NCBI GenBank assembly: GCA_036362985.1
Contig: JAYGXS010000003.1
Span: 40,355,091-40,419,090, forward strand
Length of the DNA: 64,000 nucleotides
Reading direction: 5' to 3'
Origin: Ligula intestinalis
Lineage: Eukaryota > Platyhelminthes > Cestoda > Diphyllobothriidea > Diphyllobothriidae
How positions within the stretch are numbered: the first letter of the stretch is position 1; each line of letters begins with the position of its first letter. Both the position numbers and the translations under genes were made by a program. This document shows, piece by piece, positions 1-12,535 of the stretch. The notes beneath the pieces were generated by a model. That model was given only the letters and a program-made list of their open reading frames with translations. It was not told the origin of the DNA and did no database searches.

Positions 1-3000
1 GCTTGGTTTAACGAAAGGCAGATTATATAGGTTAGCATTTTTTCAACCTAATAGAAGAATGAATCCCGGTACGACTGATTACAGGTTAAGTAAAAGCATA
101 AGCAGCGTTTTCTCGCATATATTGTTTATTCCACGCATCATGTTATTTATAGGGTGTCACAAAATTATCCCAAATCCCTGGGTCAGCATCTACCAGCACC
201 AGCAGATGCCGATCTTGTGCGCACAAAAGAACTTCCTGCTGGCTCCGCCCCTAACATGACCAATAGTCGTTTAACATGGTCATGCAGTCTTTCGTGCCCT
301 TTCTCTTTCTTTCCCTCCCCTTTTTCCCCCCAGAATGGCTCCAACATAACCATATTGCTGCTCAAGCAGTTGTATTGTATTGCTCCTCCCCGTCGTTCAC
401 GCGGGTCACTTGCATGAAAAGAAGAAAATTATTGACTATTTTTTAACTTGGAACCCTTTAACATTTAAATTTCCTTAGAAATTAATTGCTGTTCGCTGTA
501 TATATCATTATATTTGAGGTCTATAGGCAAAGACCGAAATTGTAAGTGTATATTTGGGCTTGAACCCCTCAACCAATGCGTAATATACACCTGAGGGATC
601 CAATGATGAGTCGGATTCCTCACAGCGGCAAAATACAGGTTAAATACGTGTTTGAACCTTTAAGCTAGTACCTGGGCTGCTAGTGTGGTAAGTTACAACA
701 TTGCAGCCCTTGTTAAAATAAATGTACTGGCCCAAGGAGAATTGATCGAAATCGCGCGTATTCTTGCAAGATGGTCTTCTGAAATAAAGGCTGAATTAAA
801 TAAGATGAAAACGGCAGGTTAACAATCAGGCATATTTCCTATTAGTAAAATCAATATTTGTAACACCGAAATAGCATACTTATATCTTGACAAACCACTT
901 CCATTGAGGAAGGTTCGTCAGCTTTCCCACGAACGTTAGGTTGGAAAAAAAGGTGAAGTGCTTAAACCCCCGTTAAAGAACAGTTATGAAAAATCTGTTC
1001 TAGTTAATATGCATGCAAACTAATACATCTGATTGTCAAATATATATGCTGTATGCAAGACTCACTTTTAGTTTAATTTAATTGTGAACATAGAATGTAT
1101 ATGCTATCTTTTGGAGTGTTAACTGAAATCACGTGCTGTGTTTTTAATTTCAAAGTATTATTTAAGTTTGGTTGTTATGTTAACTGCCATGAGGCCTACT
1201 CCACAAATTTCTCAGTCACATCAAGATGTGGGGTTTTGAATGAGTCTATCTCCAGCCGCCCAAAAATTTAAACTATATATACAGTGATTACTTCATAAGT
1301 ATCAATTTTTCCAATTTTATTCTATGCCCACATAAAGTCATATAGATTTTATAGAAAAATACAAAAAAATTCATTGTGTACTCATTTGGTAGCATTTTGC
1401 TTCTTCAAATTTTAAACTCGAAGGAACGTTATCTTTTGGTTTTAAAAACATTTCAACCTCCGAAAAACTTGTAAGTGAGTTGATGCTACATATGCAGTCA
1501 GGGTTTACAAACTACAATTTATTAATATTTTTGTTTAAAGGAACGGAAAAATGTTTACACACTATTGCAAGGCCAAAGACGGATAACATGGCAGTGGATG
1601 TGAACCATTTTATAAAATTTGCCGGGGGCATTACTACTTAAATAGCCATTTTCCGGGGTCTTATTTATGCAGGCTGTCGAAAAAAGCTCATTCAAATTTG
1701 ATATTCTGCAATAATTGTGATCTTTGGAGAGTATTCTTAATATTTGTTAACTACAAGCCTAGTTTAAACGTATTTTGCATTTCAAACATACTTTAAATTT
1801 TGGTGAAAATTTCATGAGATAACACATCGTCTGTTATTAGAGCAGGCCACCACTTCTTTACCTTCAAAAATTACTCATTACCGAAGGAAGGCCGCAGGAA
1901 ATACAACCGCCTTATTCAAGGTAGACCCATGTCACGGGAGTTTATCTCCGCCACAAATTTAGCAACTGATTGACAGCCAAACCATCCTGTTTAATTGACT
2001 TACTGCTGAGAACGTACTGGACGAGAGGAAGGAGAGAGCATATGTATAGATGCATCGCTGTTTTGACCTTTTTTCTTTTTCCAGTAAATAATAATCCGGT
2101 ACAAAAAGCATATACCCTCACACGTGCAGCGTTAATGAAGGCAGAATATAAGTGAGGCAGCGCTGTTAAAATATTTCCATATATACAAGGATAGCCCATC
2201 AATTCGCAGGCAGATGCATGTTCCTCAACTCTGTCGATCATTCGGAGCTTTCTTTCCTAGATAAACTAACAGAGTGGTGTGCGCATATTATAATACGAAC
2301 TTGCACCACTTTGATACATTATCGCGTGCTTTTTACCTCTGAATATTCGCAAACATTTATTCAAGTTGGTTCATCTTAGAACGGCCGGAAATGATCTGGT
2401 TTAAGTTTGAGTAGATATGATTTAGTGGACCTTATCATATATTTTTATCTTCACTTTTTTCTCAAGATATGCACCTGAATTTACGAGAAATACTGTTGAC
2501 ATTTTATTGCTTGTTGTGTTATCTGCAGAAATATGTGAAGTTAAGAGTTTAAGCGTGGAGTATTTTTGCCTTCTCCACCACAGTATTTCAAAATAACGTA
2601 AAGTCTACGTCTTTCTATGCTCAATCAATACAGAGATATGAAGCGTGCTATTCCTTAGGAAGAATTAAATTACGTACACTAAAATGGGCTATGCTATCTG
2701 TATTTTGCTGAACCTAATTTGATGGTGTATATATTTTGATGCTTTATCAGATGACTTCTTGGAGCGCCTCATTTGCTGTCTTATTGCAAGTAATACTCAC
2801 AAGAGTCTTATGTAACTATTTGCTGGATAAGAGAACGCGACCTAGAATTTTTTGATGCTGATTGAAAACTAAACCTGAAGGCAGTTGATAGGATCGGTAG
2901 TCGGACGGTTGTAGAAAGACGAATGAAACCTTTGTCGAAACATGCATAAACTATGGAGCCAGTCATGGGGCCAAAAAAGATATAAAGCCATCTGTAGTCC

Positions 3001-4785
3001 TTAATTATAAGAGTTGAAGGCAGTGAATGAAAAAAAAATAGCTGGCAATATCTCCTCTTATTCATAATAACATTGTGTGCGACATAAGAAAACACTCAAT
3101 ACCAGTCGCTGCTATCAGGCAGAATTGCTCCACAGAAGCATAACTCCGAGACACCGATGCAAAAAAGCCTACAAATCCGAATGCTCAAGGTCATCGTTTA
3201 AGTCTATTGCAGCTGAGCTGCCTTTTTTGCAGCTTCCCAAAAGGTAATGAATCGGTCATCATAGACAGGTTGCGTTATAAGAAAAAAATAAGGCAACAAA
3301 AAGGGCTTTATTATTGTGGACCACGCAGGGGTTTTGTCGAAGGCTTAACGTGTCTACAACCAGCAATCGAATCAACTAGGTTACAGAACGCTACGGCAGG
3401 CGCACAATTCATGAGATCTGCCGTCGAGAGGGAGAGAGATTGTATTACCTTTTTAACTATCCAGATCAATGTGAACGTAGAAGTAATTTTTGATAAAACC
3501 ACAGTCAGAAGAGCTTTTAATGAGCTCAATGAGTCAAAAAAACCCGTAAATTTGTCTAGTATACACGAACGCATTTATATTGTTTAAGCTCACTGCTTCC
3601 TGCAGGTCGTATGTTGGCTGATAGGGTTTATATCAAGAATTATGTTGATTTAAAGGCGCTTTTTGAAATCAGACATTTTATAGGTCAAAGCCAATTATGC
3701 GAATAATCTCTGAAAATTGGATACTTGTAAAAGAGTTCTACCTTCCGACCCTCCAAAAAAATAATCAACTAAACATTACTGCATCGAACTCTCTATAGGA
3801 TATACTCCAAGTTATAATAGGATTGCAGCCAGAATGCCAAGGCAAGACGAATGTATCACAGTTGACGTCTTATAACGCGTAATTATTAGATCAGAACTAA
3901 TTTCCGGGTTTGAATTACCCGGCTCAACTGCAATCCAACATGGACTGCTTCCTCTACGAGTTCAGGGCTGTTACTTAATGTGCTTCGAGAAATATACTGA
4001 GATGGTACTCCAAAATAGATAAACACATATTGTTATAGCTTCAAACACGTAAACGACCCTTGTCGCTAGAAGAAATCTGCGACCAGGACTCTACAGACAA
4101 AAGAGATAACCAAAACTATCGAGTTGCCCACAAATGGGTCAACTGACTTAATTAAGTTTTGCCAAAGCATCTATTCCTCAAAAGGAAGACAGTTAACAGT
4201 CACTTTTTCCAAATGTTGTACCCGCTTTCGCTAGTCATTCTTAGAAGTGTTCCCATCGCCTTACTTAAACCCAAATAATTTCAACTTAAATTTGTAGTAA
4301 CGGAACTATAGCTGCTCTTACTTACAAAGTTTAATGGATTCATAATAGCCATATCACATTATCACTTGGCATCCGTTGCAATCATTTTAGATTTTTAATC
4401 AACGTTTTAATGAAAAGTACTCAGCAAAATCAGCCAGGAGCATGCACCTTTTACACGAATGGTCTGTGTAAACCTCACAACCACCAACTCGCACTTGATG
4501 GCAAATAAACTTACTCTAAATGATAGGGACATCGGATTGTTGGCGCACTTCTCATAATCCATAAGGTATAACTGGAATATAATGGACAAGGTCACCGTTT
4601 TCAACCATGCTGTTATCTGTGCTGACATAAAAACAGCTGAATATTGCCAAAATATTTCGGGAAACAGCGTAAGCGAGTCAAAGAATATTCAACGGTTTAA
4701 AAGGTTATTGGAACTATTTCTATATTTTCTTTGGAGTGAAAAATGTATATGTATGAAAAGAAAGAAGATCTTCGGAAAATCGAGT
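1..4785. other. AT-rich stretch without a recognised gene
   Basis: I see no recognisable gene, RNA or transposon protein in this stretch. A pyrimidine-rich tract lies at about 295-335. The longest frame that starts with ATG is 126 codons at 3207-3587 on the plus strand. It has no domain I recognise and no visible splice context, so I do not call it a gene. Confidence 0.5.
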
Positions 4786-4792
4786 TGTACTC

Positions 4793-4831
4793 GTGAATTT
4801 TCGAACAAGTATCACGTGTTCGTCGTCAGAC
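4793..4831 (-). ncRNA. Hammerhead-like hairpin behind a Penelope-like element
   Basis: Read on the minus strand, the core CUGACGA is followed by a six-base-pair hairpin (CGAACA pairing with UGUUCG around a nine-base loop), then AAAA and UUC. This is the order core, stem II, GAAA-like box and cleavage triplet of a hammerhead ribozyme. Stem III would be only two A-U pairs with no loop. Depending on register, the first base of the GAAA box is either used in stem II or missing. Stem I pairs weakly. A second small hairpin (CGAGT/ACTCG) follows at once. The motif lies about 250 bases downstream of the PLE nuclease frame ending at 5083, on the same strand. Hammerhead variants with reduced stem III are known from PLEs. 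Activity here is inference. Confidence 0.42.
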
Positions 4832-4890
4832 TAAATTAAAAGTGAGGGCTGGGAATGTCGCACTAGATGTTTTGGAGGCCGAGGTTACAA

Positions 4891-5030
4891 CGGACGGGGG
4901 AGGGAAGGGGGGATTGGGTGGAAGGGTTATGGTGACGTGACACCCACGGCGATAGGTTGTGCTAGCGAGGGGAGGGGGGTCTTAGCGTTTGGACTATGGG
5001 CCGCGTGTTCGGGGGAAGGGGGGGGGCTGG
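4891..5030 (+). repeat. G-rich tract
   Basis: Repeated runs of three to eight G on the plus strand lie between the PLE nuclease frame and the hammerhead-like hairpin. In the sense strand of the PLE the tract is C-rich. It could form G-quadruplex on the plus strand. No other function is visible. Confidence 0.6.
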
Positions 5031-5082
5031 TTAAGAGTCAGAGAAATTCCACTTGACCGGGCACAGAGAGCCAGTTGTTGAT

Positions 5083-5560
5083 TCAGGCTGTGTCCAGATT
5101 AGGAGACCATGCACGAAACCTGGTATAGTGTGAGTCAAGCTCTAAGTGCCTGTTTATACTAGCCGGATTCGAGTGCCAAACTTCAAGGAATTCTCTCGCT
5201 TGTCGCGTATTAGCCATTGCGATCACGTCGGTGGCATCCCAATTGAAGCGGTGATCACACTCAATGGAGTGTACAAATACGAGTGATAAATGGTTCCGTA
5301 GGTGAACAGCTGACTTGTGTTCGTTGATGCGAGTCTCAAGGTGTCGGCCTGTTTGGCCAATATAAACGCAAGGGCAACCAGTACACAGTATACGATAAAC
5401 GACGTTACTTAGTTGTCCCACGGGTAGAGCGTCCTTTACTTGACATAAGCTTGCGTGCAGTGAGGTTGCGGGCTTGTGGGCAACGGTGATGCCAAAGCGA
5501 CTTAGTTGCCGAGAGATGGTTTCAGATACTTCATTCATGTAGGGTAGAGAACAAAATTTC
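5083..5560 (-). pseudogene. Penelope-like element, 5'-truncated, GIY-YIG endonuclease end
   Basis: A 151-codon minus-strand frame matches the C-terminal end of a Penelope-like retroelement polyprotein. In order it has a linker (ISRQLSRFGITVAHKP), the strand VVYRILCTGCPCVYIGQTGR that carries the GIY-YIG core as VYIGQTGR, then RINEHK and a later E-x-W region ending near NPASINRHLELDSHYTRFR. In PLEs this domain nicks target DNA for reverse transcription. The reverse transcriptase part is missing: homology fades about 20 bases beyond 5538, which fits 5' truncation on insertion. The frame itself has no stop, so the copy is not very old, but without RT it cannot be autonomous. A hammerhead-like hairpin follows downstream. 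Confidence 0.8.
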
Positions 5561-6339
5561 CGTGGAAATGTAGTATCGTTGGGTGTATAAGTATGTTGCT
5601 CTAAAATGTAAACAGTATTTCATTGCTTGAAGAATTATTAGTGACAAAACAAAGTGCGTGTGCACATGCATACAGGATATTCCAAAAATAAATTTAGCCC
5701 AAGTCCAGCCACGTCACAGTTTAAGGGAGAAAATGATGTTATTTGTATCTTTAATTAATAGGCACTTGTACATATGGACGATATTTACGTTAGCACAGTG
5801 TTGAAAAATGTGTCCTTGCTACCGTGCTTTATGTTACCTTAAAGTATTTTTGTCCAAAAACCGTACTTGCAGAATTCGGGCGAGGTTGCGTTGGATCCCA
5901 ATGCTTTCCCACTGGGAACCTAATGTCAATTCTCGATTATTTCTGGGTGGGAAGTAGCACGTCCAGATTATTATTTCTCTCCGATCGGTATGGTTATGGA
6001 TGGCGGCGTCAAAGATTGTGGAGGAGTAGGTAAGAACCTTTCCGAATTGCTCAATCCATTTTTTTCAGAATTTACGATCTCTATACGTTTAGCCTTCGAC
6101 TACTAAAGGTAAGAAACAGTGCGGTTCATTAAGTTGTAGCCCGTTTTTATTGGGGTAAAGACATTTTTAGGTTCATTGCAGGCTGCGCATCCTTGAACTT
6201 CCATATCATTGCTACCTAAACTTTTCTCTCCCCTTTCACGCAGCTTATGTTGTATGATGTTGTTCGGTTGGTCGTAGTCCGTCTTGATTTAGGCAAATAT
6301 AGGTAACATCGAAAACAGGCCGTTATGCTTGCGTTAATC
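5561..6339. other. No recognised feature
   Basis: The stretch is AT-rich. Short frames such as 5824-6033 plus have no recognisable domain. Confidence 0.4.
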
Positions 6340-7200
6340 CAATGGCTGATTTAGGTTTTGCGCATTTTAGTATTCTCGGTGAGCAAACTGTTGAAATATT
6401 TTTCAAGTATCATCAAACTAGCATTTATTTGGACTATATTTGCGACCAAATACGTCCAGGGTGGTGAAGTGACCGACTGCGTCTCGACAGCGGGTTTGTT
6501 ATGCGGAAGGTGCAAGTCTTCAAGACACTGGGCCAGTTGGTTGCTGAAATCCAAGTGACAAACGACAAACTGAAGAGAGAAATATTAAAGTTATGTGGTA
6601 ATGCTCTGCAGGGCTGAAGTCGGGTCCTCATCCTTGAGAGGACAAACTACTGATCCCTCCAGCCATTGACATCGTAGATAGCTTATCCCAAATGCAGCCT
6701 ACCGCTCTTGCCTGAGGATGAGAACGTAGTTCTGTGGGTCTAAGCACCACGATCGAAAGCGAATCCAGCTTGCCTTCTCCTGCGTCGTAAGGCGAAACAA
6801 GGCGTTAGTCAGGAAGGGGTGTTCAGCACAGGTTGGCAGAAGTAAGAAGCTGTTTTTCTTGCAGGCTGCAATTTACTGGGGTCTAACCTACCCTTTAAGG
6901 CAGCATGGTATGGTCCGGCACGGACATCGAAATCACCAAGGGCAATAGGCATGCCTGCATGTGGCACAGTCCCCAGGAGAGCAAGTTGTCCTTTTCAGCC
7001 CACTGAAAAATCCTAGGTACTCACGACGGTGGTGAATTTGGCTCTCTAAAGAGGCAAGCACAGGGTTATGGGCGGAGTAATAAGGTTCTGCAGCCGACAG
7101 GTCAATCGTCCCATGACGTCGGTGTGGATGGCAGAATGGTAAGCAGTGTTTACCTGAAGATGGCAAGAAAATGAGGAATTTCATATCACATACGTTCTCT
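6340..7200 (-). pseudogene. RTE-type LINE fossil, endonuclease region
   Basis: Reading 7200 down to 6340 on the minus strand and allowing frameshifts gives a decayed RTE-clade endonuclease. Recognisable pieces are a DVMGRL block near 7090, LGDFDVRAG (the GDFNARVG motif) near 6930, LTNALFRLTTQEKASW near 6800, the post-nuclease MRTRLQP block near 6625 and DFSNQLAQCLEDL near 6550. These occur in the order expected for an RTE ORF: nuclease, then the linker before the reverse transcriptase. No single frame runs through, and at least four frame changes or stops are needed. The RT half is absent. This is a dead fragment. Confidence 0.7.
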
Positions 7201-10200
7201 GAAGCGCGAACTGTATGTGATTCTAATTTCAGATGTTCCTTTTAGCTCCTTACCAGAGATACAGAGGGAGGGTCGAAACGACATGCATATCATGAATATC
7301 GAATGCCACATTCACTGCCGGGTTTGTATTTGATGTCAACCTTGTCATGCCGTTTCCGAGTAGTTAACTACGATATGTTCGTCATTTTTTTTATTATCAA
7401 CTGAGTAATAAATTGGTGATTCGGATTAGTTCTGACGCTTACAATGGTGGACATTCGCACCTTCCCACGTATTTGCATCCGTAGACAAAATAGAGTTTGC
7501 AAAGGAAAATGCTTTTGGGAACATGGAGTTGTATCTCCGTCACATCGACTGCATGTCTGTCAGTATCTGGGAATTCAGCGCTAACCAATCCAGTTCAAAT
7601 ATCGCATTTACTTCTGTGTTCTTTTTGTCTAACGACGGGTTGGTGTCATTACCTTAAATATTTACAAGTTTTATCTCTGTTTTATGAAGAGCATTTTACA
7701 TATCATTATAATATCTTGAAATGCATTTTATATCAGCTTCGTAAGGTAAATACTATTCATTATATTATTTACGCCCTTGCTGATAACATTTCCACCTAAC
7801 CAACCTAAAACCCTATACTCATGGCGGAATAACCAAACAAATCACAGCATACCCAACTTTATGCTCAACTGTATAAGAAACTGACCCTTTAACATTGGGA
7901 TCAATTGAAAATATAAAACTAGGGCAGATGCTTCGTCAACCATCCGCAGCCGCGCTTGGAGATCCAACACCGCAGTGGGTGCGTGGTACTTTTAAAAATT
8001 AAAAAGTCATATAAAAATCCGGACAAATCTGGACATAAAAAGATGGAACTGAAAAAAGGATCAATATACTTTCATTAGAACTACTTCCGAATTACTGCGT
8101 GTTAATTTAAGTTTAATCGTTTAACCGTTTTATGATCCTGGCATCTGCTTCTTTCGGCAGTATCTTTCTGTTTTGCAAGTCTCAGTTTCAGTCTTATTCA
8201 GCAGTGAAGGTGAAGGAATCAGTACTGACAAGACGTTAAGACGTAAGTTTTTAAAGGTGACCTTATGCTATATATAGCGAATTATGAATCAGACTTGTCA
8301 AAACTGTTCAGACCTGCTACACAAAGGCTGAATCTTTTCCTTCACACTATATATGGTGGTCTGCATGTCGTTAATTGTCAGTGGAATTTAATTGGTATTA
8401 TTGCTAGCTAGGATACAGAACAAAATAAATCCGCCTATATCTGTTTTTCGCACCCAGCAGAAATTCGGCAGATTATTGAGCGTTTAAAATATGTGAATAC
8501 TGCAGTTGAGCCAGGTGTGAAATCCCTATCGGTTTCGGAGGGATTTGAACTCAGGACTATAAGAACAAAGCTTGTGTACAACCCACAGTATTAAGCAAAG
8601 TAACATCTCTAGACAGGTACGTTCATATAGCACTCTGCAGTTAAAAACACCTGTCCTTAAAGCTGATAAAAACTACCCACCTTAGACTTTCATACATTTG
8701 TCATTGGTCCCTTTACTGCAGAGGCTCAAATGGACCAGCAGAATTTCTAATGCAATCAGATTTTCAAAAAACTGAATAAGCAAATGAAATTAAAATGCAA
8801 AGATGGAACAGAAGTACTGAAGGGCTAAAACTTCAAGCTAGCATATAGATAAAGCTTTCAAAGTGCTTTTAATCGGCTTATTAGCCCAAATGACAAATTC
8901 ATAGCCTCCCGTCTTTCTCATTATCTATTAGGTATAAGTTTTGAAACCAGGATAACTGGTTTTTGATTAACGTATTCGCTATTAACTTCCTTAAATTCTA
9001 AGACTTATTATGAAATCAGAAGGCGCAATAGTCGAGGTCTGAGAGCCAGGGTATCTTACCCGTCTAAAAGCGATAGGATTTCGTATTCAATGCCTTAACC
9101 ATTCGCTTAAAAGTCAATATAAGTATACAGACGCGGATGACAGAGACGAGCTAAAGTCTACCCTGTTGACCACATTGTGAGGTAAACTTTCAATAAAACG
9201 TCCAACAATCTTGAATTATATTTGAAGTTTCTTTTAAGAAGATCATTCACTCCATAACGAGCTTAAGACCATCTACGAACAACATATCAACTACCTTTGC
9301 TTTACAGTTCTAATACAACATTTCTATAAATTATATAGTTATTCTACTGTTTTTAATTATAATGAACTTATGCTATAGGGCTACTTTATCAATTAAAGTT
9401 TTCTTGTTATTAAGATTTCCTATTCCAATTCAGGTGGATTCTTTAGAGCAACAGTCTGTAAAATGTGCAGAATAAGATAAGAAAAGGTTTGTTTTCTATA
9501 CAACGCAGCGGAACTTTAAAGGCATTCAGCATCTATGCAACGAATATAAGTATTTAAGCATATCTGATGAAATCAAGATATAATATGAAGGTGGGAAAGG
9601 AAGTAAGCAGGTCTTTACCAAACGAAGTGTAAAAACATTTCGGAATGGAAGCTTGATAAAAATGCCGATAAAACTTAAAAAGAATGCACAAAGTTATTCA
9701 AAAAGCTTTACGCAAAAGTGATAACATATTACAGATAACAATTGAAATATCTGTAGGTGTCACGGAAATCTAGACGGAATGCTGTAGGAACTATCTTATT
9801 TATTATGATTATTAAGACCTCAATAAAGATAAAGTGTATTTCTGGAAAATGTGATAATGGATCAAGTAATTTACGGTTGTTTATATAAATGCATAGTTGG
9901 TAATTTGTATGTTGGGTCTGCTGCAAATAAATAAAGGATTTGTTACCTCAGATAGTCGAAAATCCAGGACACATGGCTCTACTAAATAAAATGTTAACAA
10001 TGACCAAACATGTAGTAGAACACTAAAGATAAAAGGGGAAATTGGACATCTTGAAAACTCGGGACGAAGTTCACTAGCCCTTCTTAAAGTATCCACAGGA
10101 ACACATTAAGTGGAGATCTTAAAGATGGTTAATAAATATAGTACCCTAAATAAAATAAATTTCAAATACCTTGGTCCAGTTACATTGATGAAATAATCTG

Positions 10201-11779
10201 GGACGTACACCCTGGCTAGCAGCCTGATATCTTCTGTCGAGTTAAAAAGCGTGTTTAAGCAGTGAAAAGGTTAATGCAGTTCATTAATATGCTGAGTCTC
10301 TGTTTGTTCCACTCTCTCACTTAGGGAAAAACTGAAGACAGTTTGAAAGTCTTGTTTCTGTTGATGAGGGCTTTTGAAACCCCGCTCTGAATACACACCA
10401 CTTGCTAAGAATTGTAAAAGACGCAGAAACTGCAAGAGTTTCACTGCTACATCAAGATTTTATAAAATTCTAACAGCCTCTGCGAGAAAGCCAGTCAATT
10501 TAGAACAGCGGAAGCCCTTTTAACCGAGTCTCTGTGGTAATCCGTCCCCACAGTTTAATTATTATATCGCTGCGGATCCATTCAGTAAGTGCGCAGTTCC
10601 GGCTAAAAGCGGTCAGTGGGTTTACGAAGTAAAAGACCCTCCTCTTGATAGGAAGTTTTATCAATTTAGCATATCACCTCTCAACACCTGGTATACCGCT
10701 AGTCCATGGATACTGTTTTTCCCTGCGCATCTATGTGAACCGCTATTACACGCACAATAGAAGGGGCACTCAAGGTAGAACGGACAGACCAAACTTTTGT
10801 GCGCAGACCTCCGCCCCCCTCCTACTTGCTTATGCACGTAACGTTCACTGTGATGAATTCTTTGCTTACTCTTTGGAACATGCTACCAACTCTTGTTTCG
10901 AAAATGTATACGCCGCTAGAGATAGCATCTTTATTTCCATTTGGGACACCCTCCCCCCACGTAGAGCTCTTAAAGCCAAATCGGTGCTGCGCAGTTTCGT
11001 ACTTTCGCTGGGGGTACAGCGCGATTCTGCTCAGCAGTCACGTTTTCATCTCTAGGGAGCGACCTAGAAAGCCAAATTATTAATTAAGTGCAGAAATGCA
11101 AACAAAACTGCAGGCACGGACATGTTACCTATCTTCTGTGGGTCTTACGAGTTTCACAGTAAAAATATTGTTGCCATTTGGCATCATACCCGGGAGCTTT
11201 TTAAAGAAAATTTCAAGAAGAATTTAAACTGCATGCGAGTCCAGCAGATTTATGGCTACCAGTAACGGTTTTAACCGCCCTGCTTGACCCGTGTCGTAGG
11301 TGTGAGGTAGTTTTGACCAATAAGAAATTTGGATAATTGAAGGTCTTCTGGAGAGCAGACTATAAAATACTATACCTAATTGTCAAAAAACATCGAAAAA
11401 CATGGCATTTTGGCAAAGGTAAAGGCCCCTTCCATCTATTTTTGTAAGATAAAGGATATATATTCGACAGCAAATAAACGACAGATTCGTCTGCAATTCC
11501 AGTAACTGTAGTCTGAGCAATTAAACAGGGGTTCTCACCCCTGGGCATAGAGATTTGTAAGTTGACTGAGAAGTAGCTATGTCCATCGCAACCCTTAAAC
11601 GCAAGGTTGTCCTGAGAGTGTAGTTGCAGAAGAGTGTGCAGATCTGTGCGACATCCGCTAAGTTGTTTGGAAAAAACTGTCTGATGACCCAGCCTACTTT
11701 TAAAAATTGCAAATAACTGCTATCTTCGCAGTGTTTTATACAAAGTTTATATGCTTATAAGATTTTATGCACTCTTTCC
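7201..11779. other. AT-rich stretch, mostly featureless
   Basis: Apart from a tRNA-like sequence at about 8.5 kb, nothing is recognisable. A 136-codon frame at 10645-11055 plus lies in a locally GC-richer patch. Its end contains a short FFAY...WN.LP-like stretch, across a frameshift, that recalls the C-terminus of CR1-type LINEs, but one motif is too little to call it. Confidence 0.4.
8533..8597 (-). repeat. tRNA-like (pol III B-box) sequence, probable SINE fossil
   Basis: On the minus strand GAGTTCAAATCCC matches the pol III B box, and a TTAATACTGTGGGTTG stretch about 45 bases upstream recalls an A box. The downstream body includes CCTGGCTCAACTGCAGT, which has a related stretch near 3920. 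This is probably a fragment of a tRNA-derived SINE. A functional tRNA fold is not evident. Confidence 0.3.
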
Positions 11780-11789
11780 NNNNNNNNNN
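11780..11789. other. Assembly gap (10 N)
   Basis: Ten N bases occur here. The mariner fossil begins a few tens of bases to the right, so the join may hide its 5' end. Confidence 0.99.
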
Positions 11790-11811
11790 GGCACCGGATG
11801 CCTGTATCTTA

Positions 11812-12535
11812 ACGGTGTCTGACCAGCTGATACGTACTGATCCTGCGAAAAAGCTCAATAAACGGTTTCATATAAGTCCAGTGAAGGTAAAAGGCTTCGG
11901 GGTTCTGACGTGCCTTCCCTGCAAAAGTGTGATGATGCAATTACTGGTCGAGTATTAACGTACGATAAAAAGTGGATAACCATTAACAATAAAGGCAAGG
12001 GCAAAACCGGGATGAATCATCCAAACACTTTCTGAAACCAATCGTACATCCACAGAAGGTTATAGGGTCAGTGTTGTGGTCAGCTGTTGAGGTTGTGCAT
12101 AACAGCTTTCTGGGGGCTAATATGAGCATCACAGCAGGGGTTCACTGCAACTAGAACAAATGTATGCCCACTTGGGAAGATGAGACCTGCAATGCTGATC
12201 CATGTGGTGCAGTTCTGTTCCACGACGGAGCACGGACGAATGTTCGCAGGATGACACTTGCAAAATCCAACGACTTGAGATATGAGACATTGCCACATCC
12301 TTTATATTTTTGCAATCCTTCACCACTGACCACAATTATTTCAGCTTCCTAGATACTTTTTAATCAACAAAACTGAGCTTGAAGCTGGATTTAATGGTCT
12401 TTTAGGGTAAAAGCCGATGCATTTTTAATAAATGAGGCATACATGATCTCGTTCATTGATAAATGAAACACACAGATTTGAAAAATGGTAACTGAACTAA
12501 TTGTATTATGCAAAGTGTTAATTTTTCAGGGATGA
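11812..12535 (+). pseudogene. mariner-like transposase fossil
   Basis: Several frames joined together give the C-terminal half of a mariner transposase. TYDKKW near 11960 is the first catalytic-Asp motif (usually GDEKW). HPQKVIGSVLW near 12050 is the usual HPKKVM..VWW block. LFHDGARTN near 12215 carries the second Asp (usually HDNARPH). LRYETLPHPLYF near 12275 is the block before the third Asp, and FLDTFLINK lies near 12345. The third catalytic Asp (usual YSPDL) is replaced, reading YFCNPSP. Stops and frameshifts make the copy dead. I could not find terminal inverted repeats. The left end may lie in the N gap. Confidence 0.75.

Noticed and set aside
600..650. AATGATGAGTCGGATTCC resembling a hammerhead core and stem
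   Set aside because: The core lacks the leading CUG, and no GAAA box or matching stem strand follows.
3207..3587. 126-codon plus-strand frame
   Set aside because: No domain, no homologous look, and an overlapping 87-codon frame lies on the other strand. Insufficient for a gene call.
10645..11083. 136-codon frame with a CR1-like FFAY...WNMLPT string
   Set aside because: Only one motif, it needs a frameshift, and nothing else of a LINE is present nearby.
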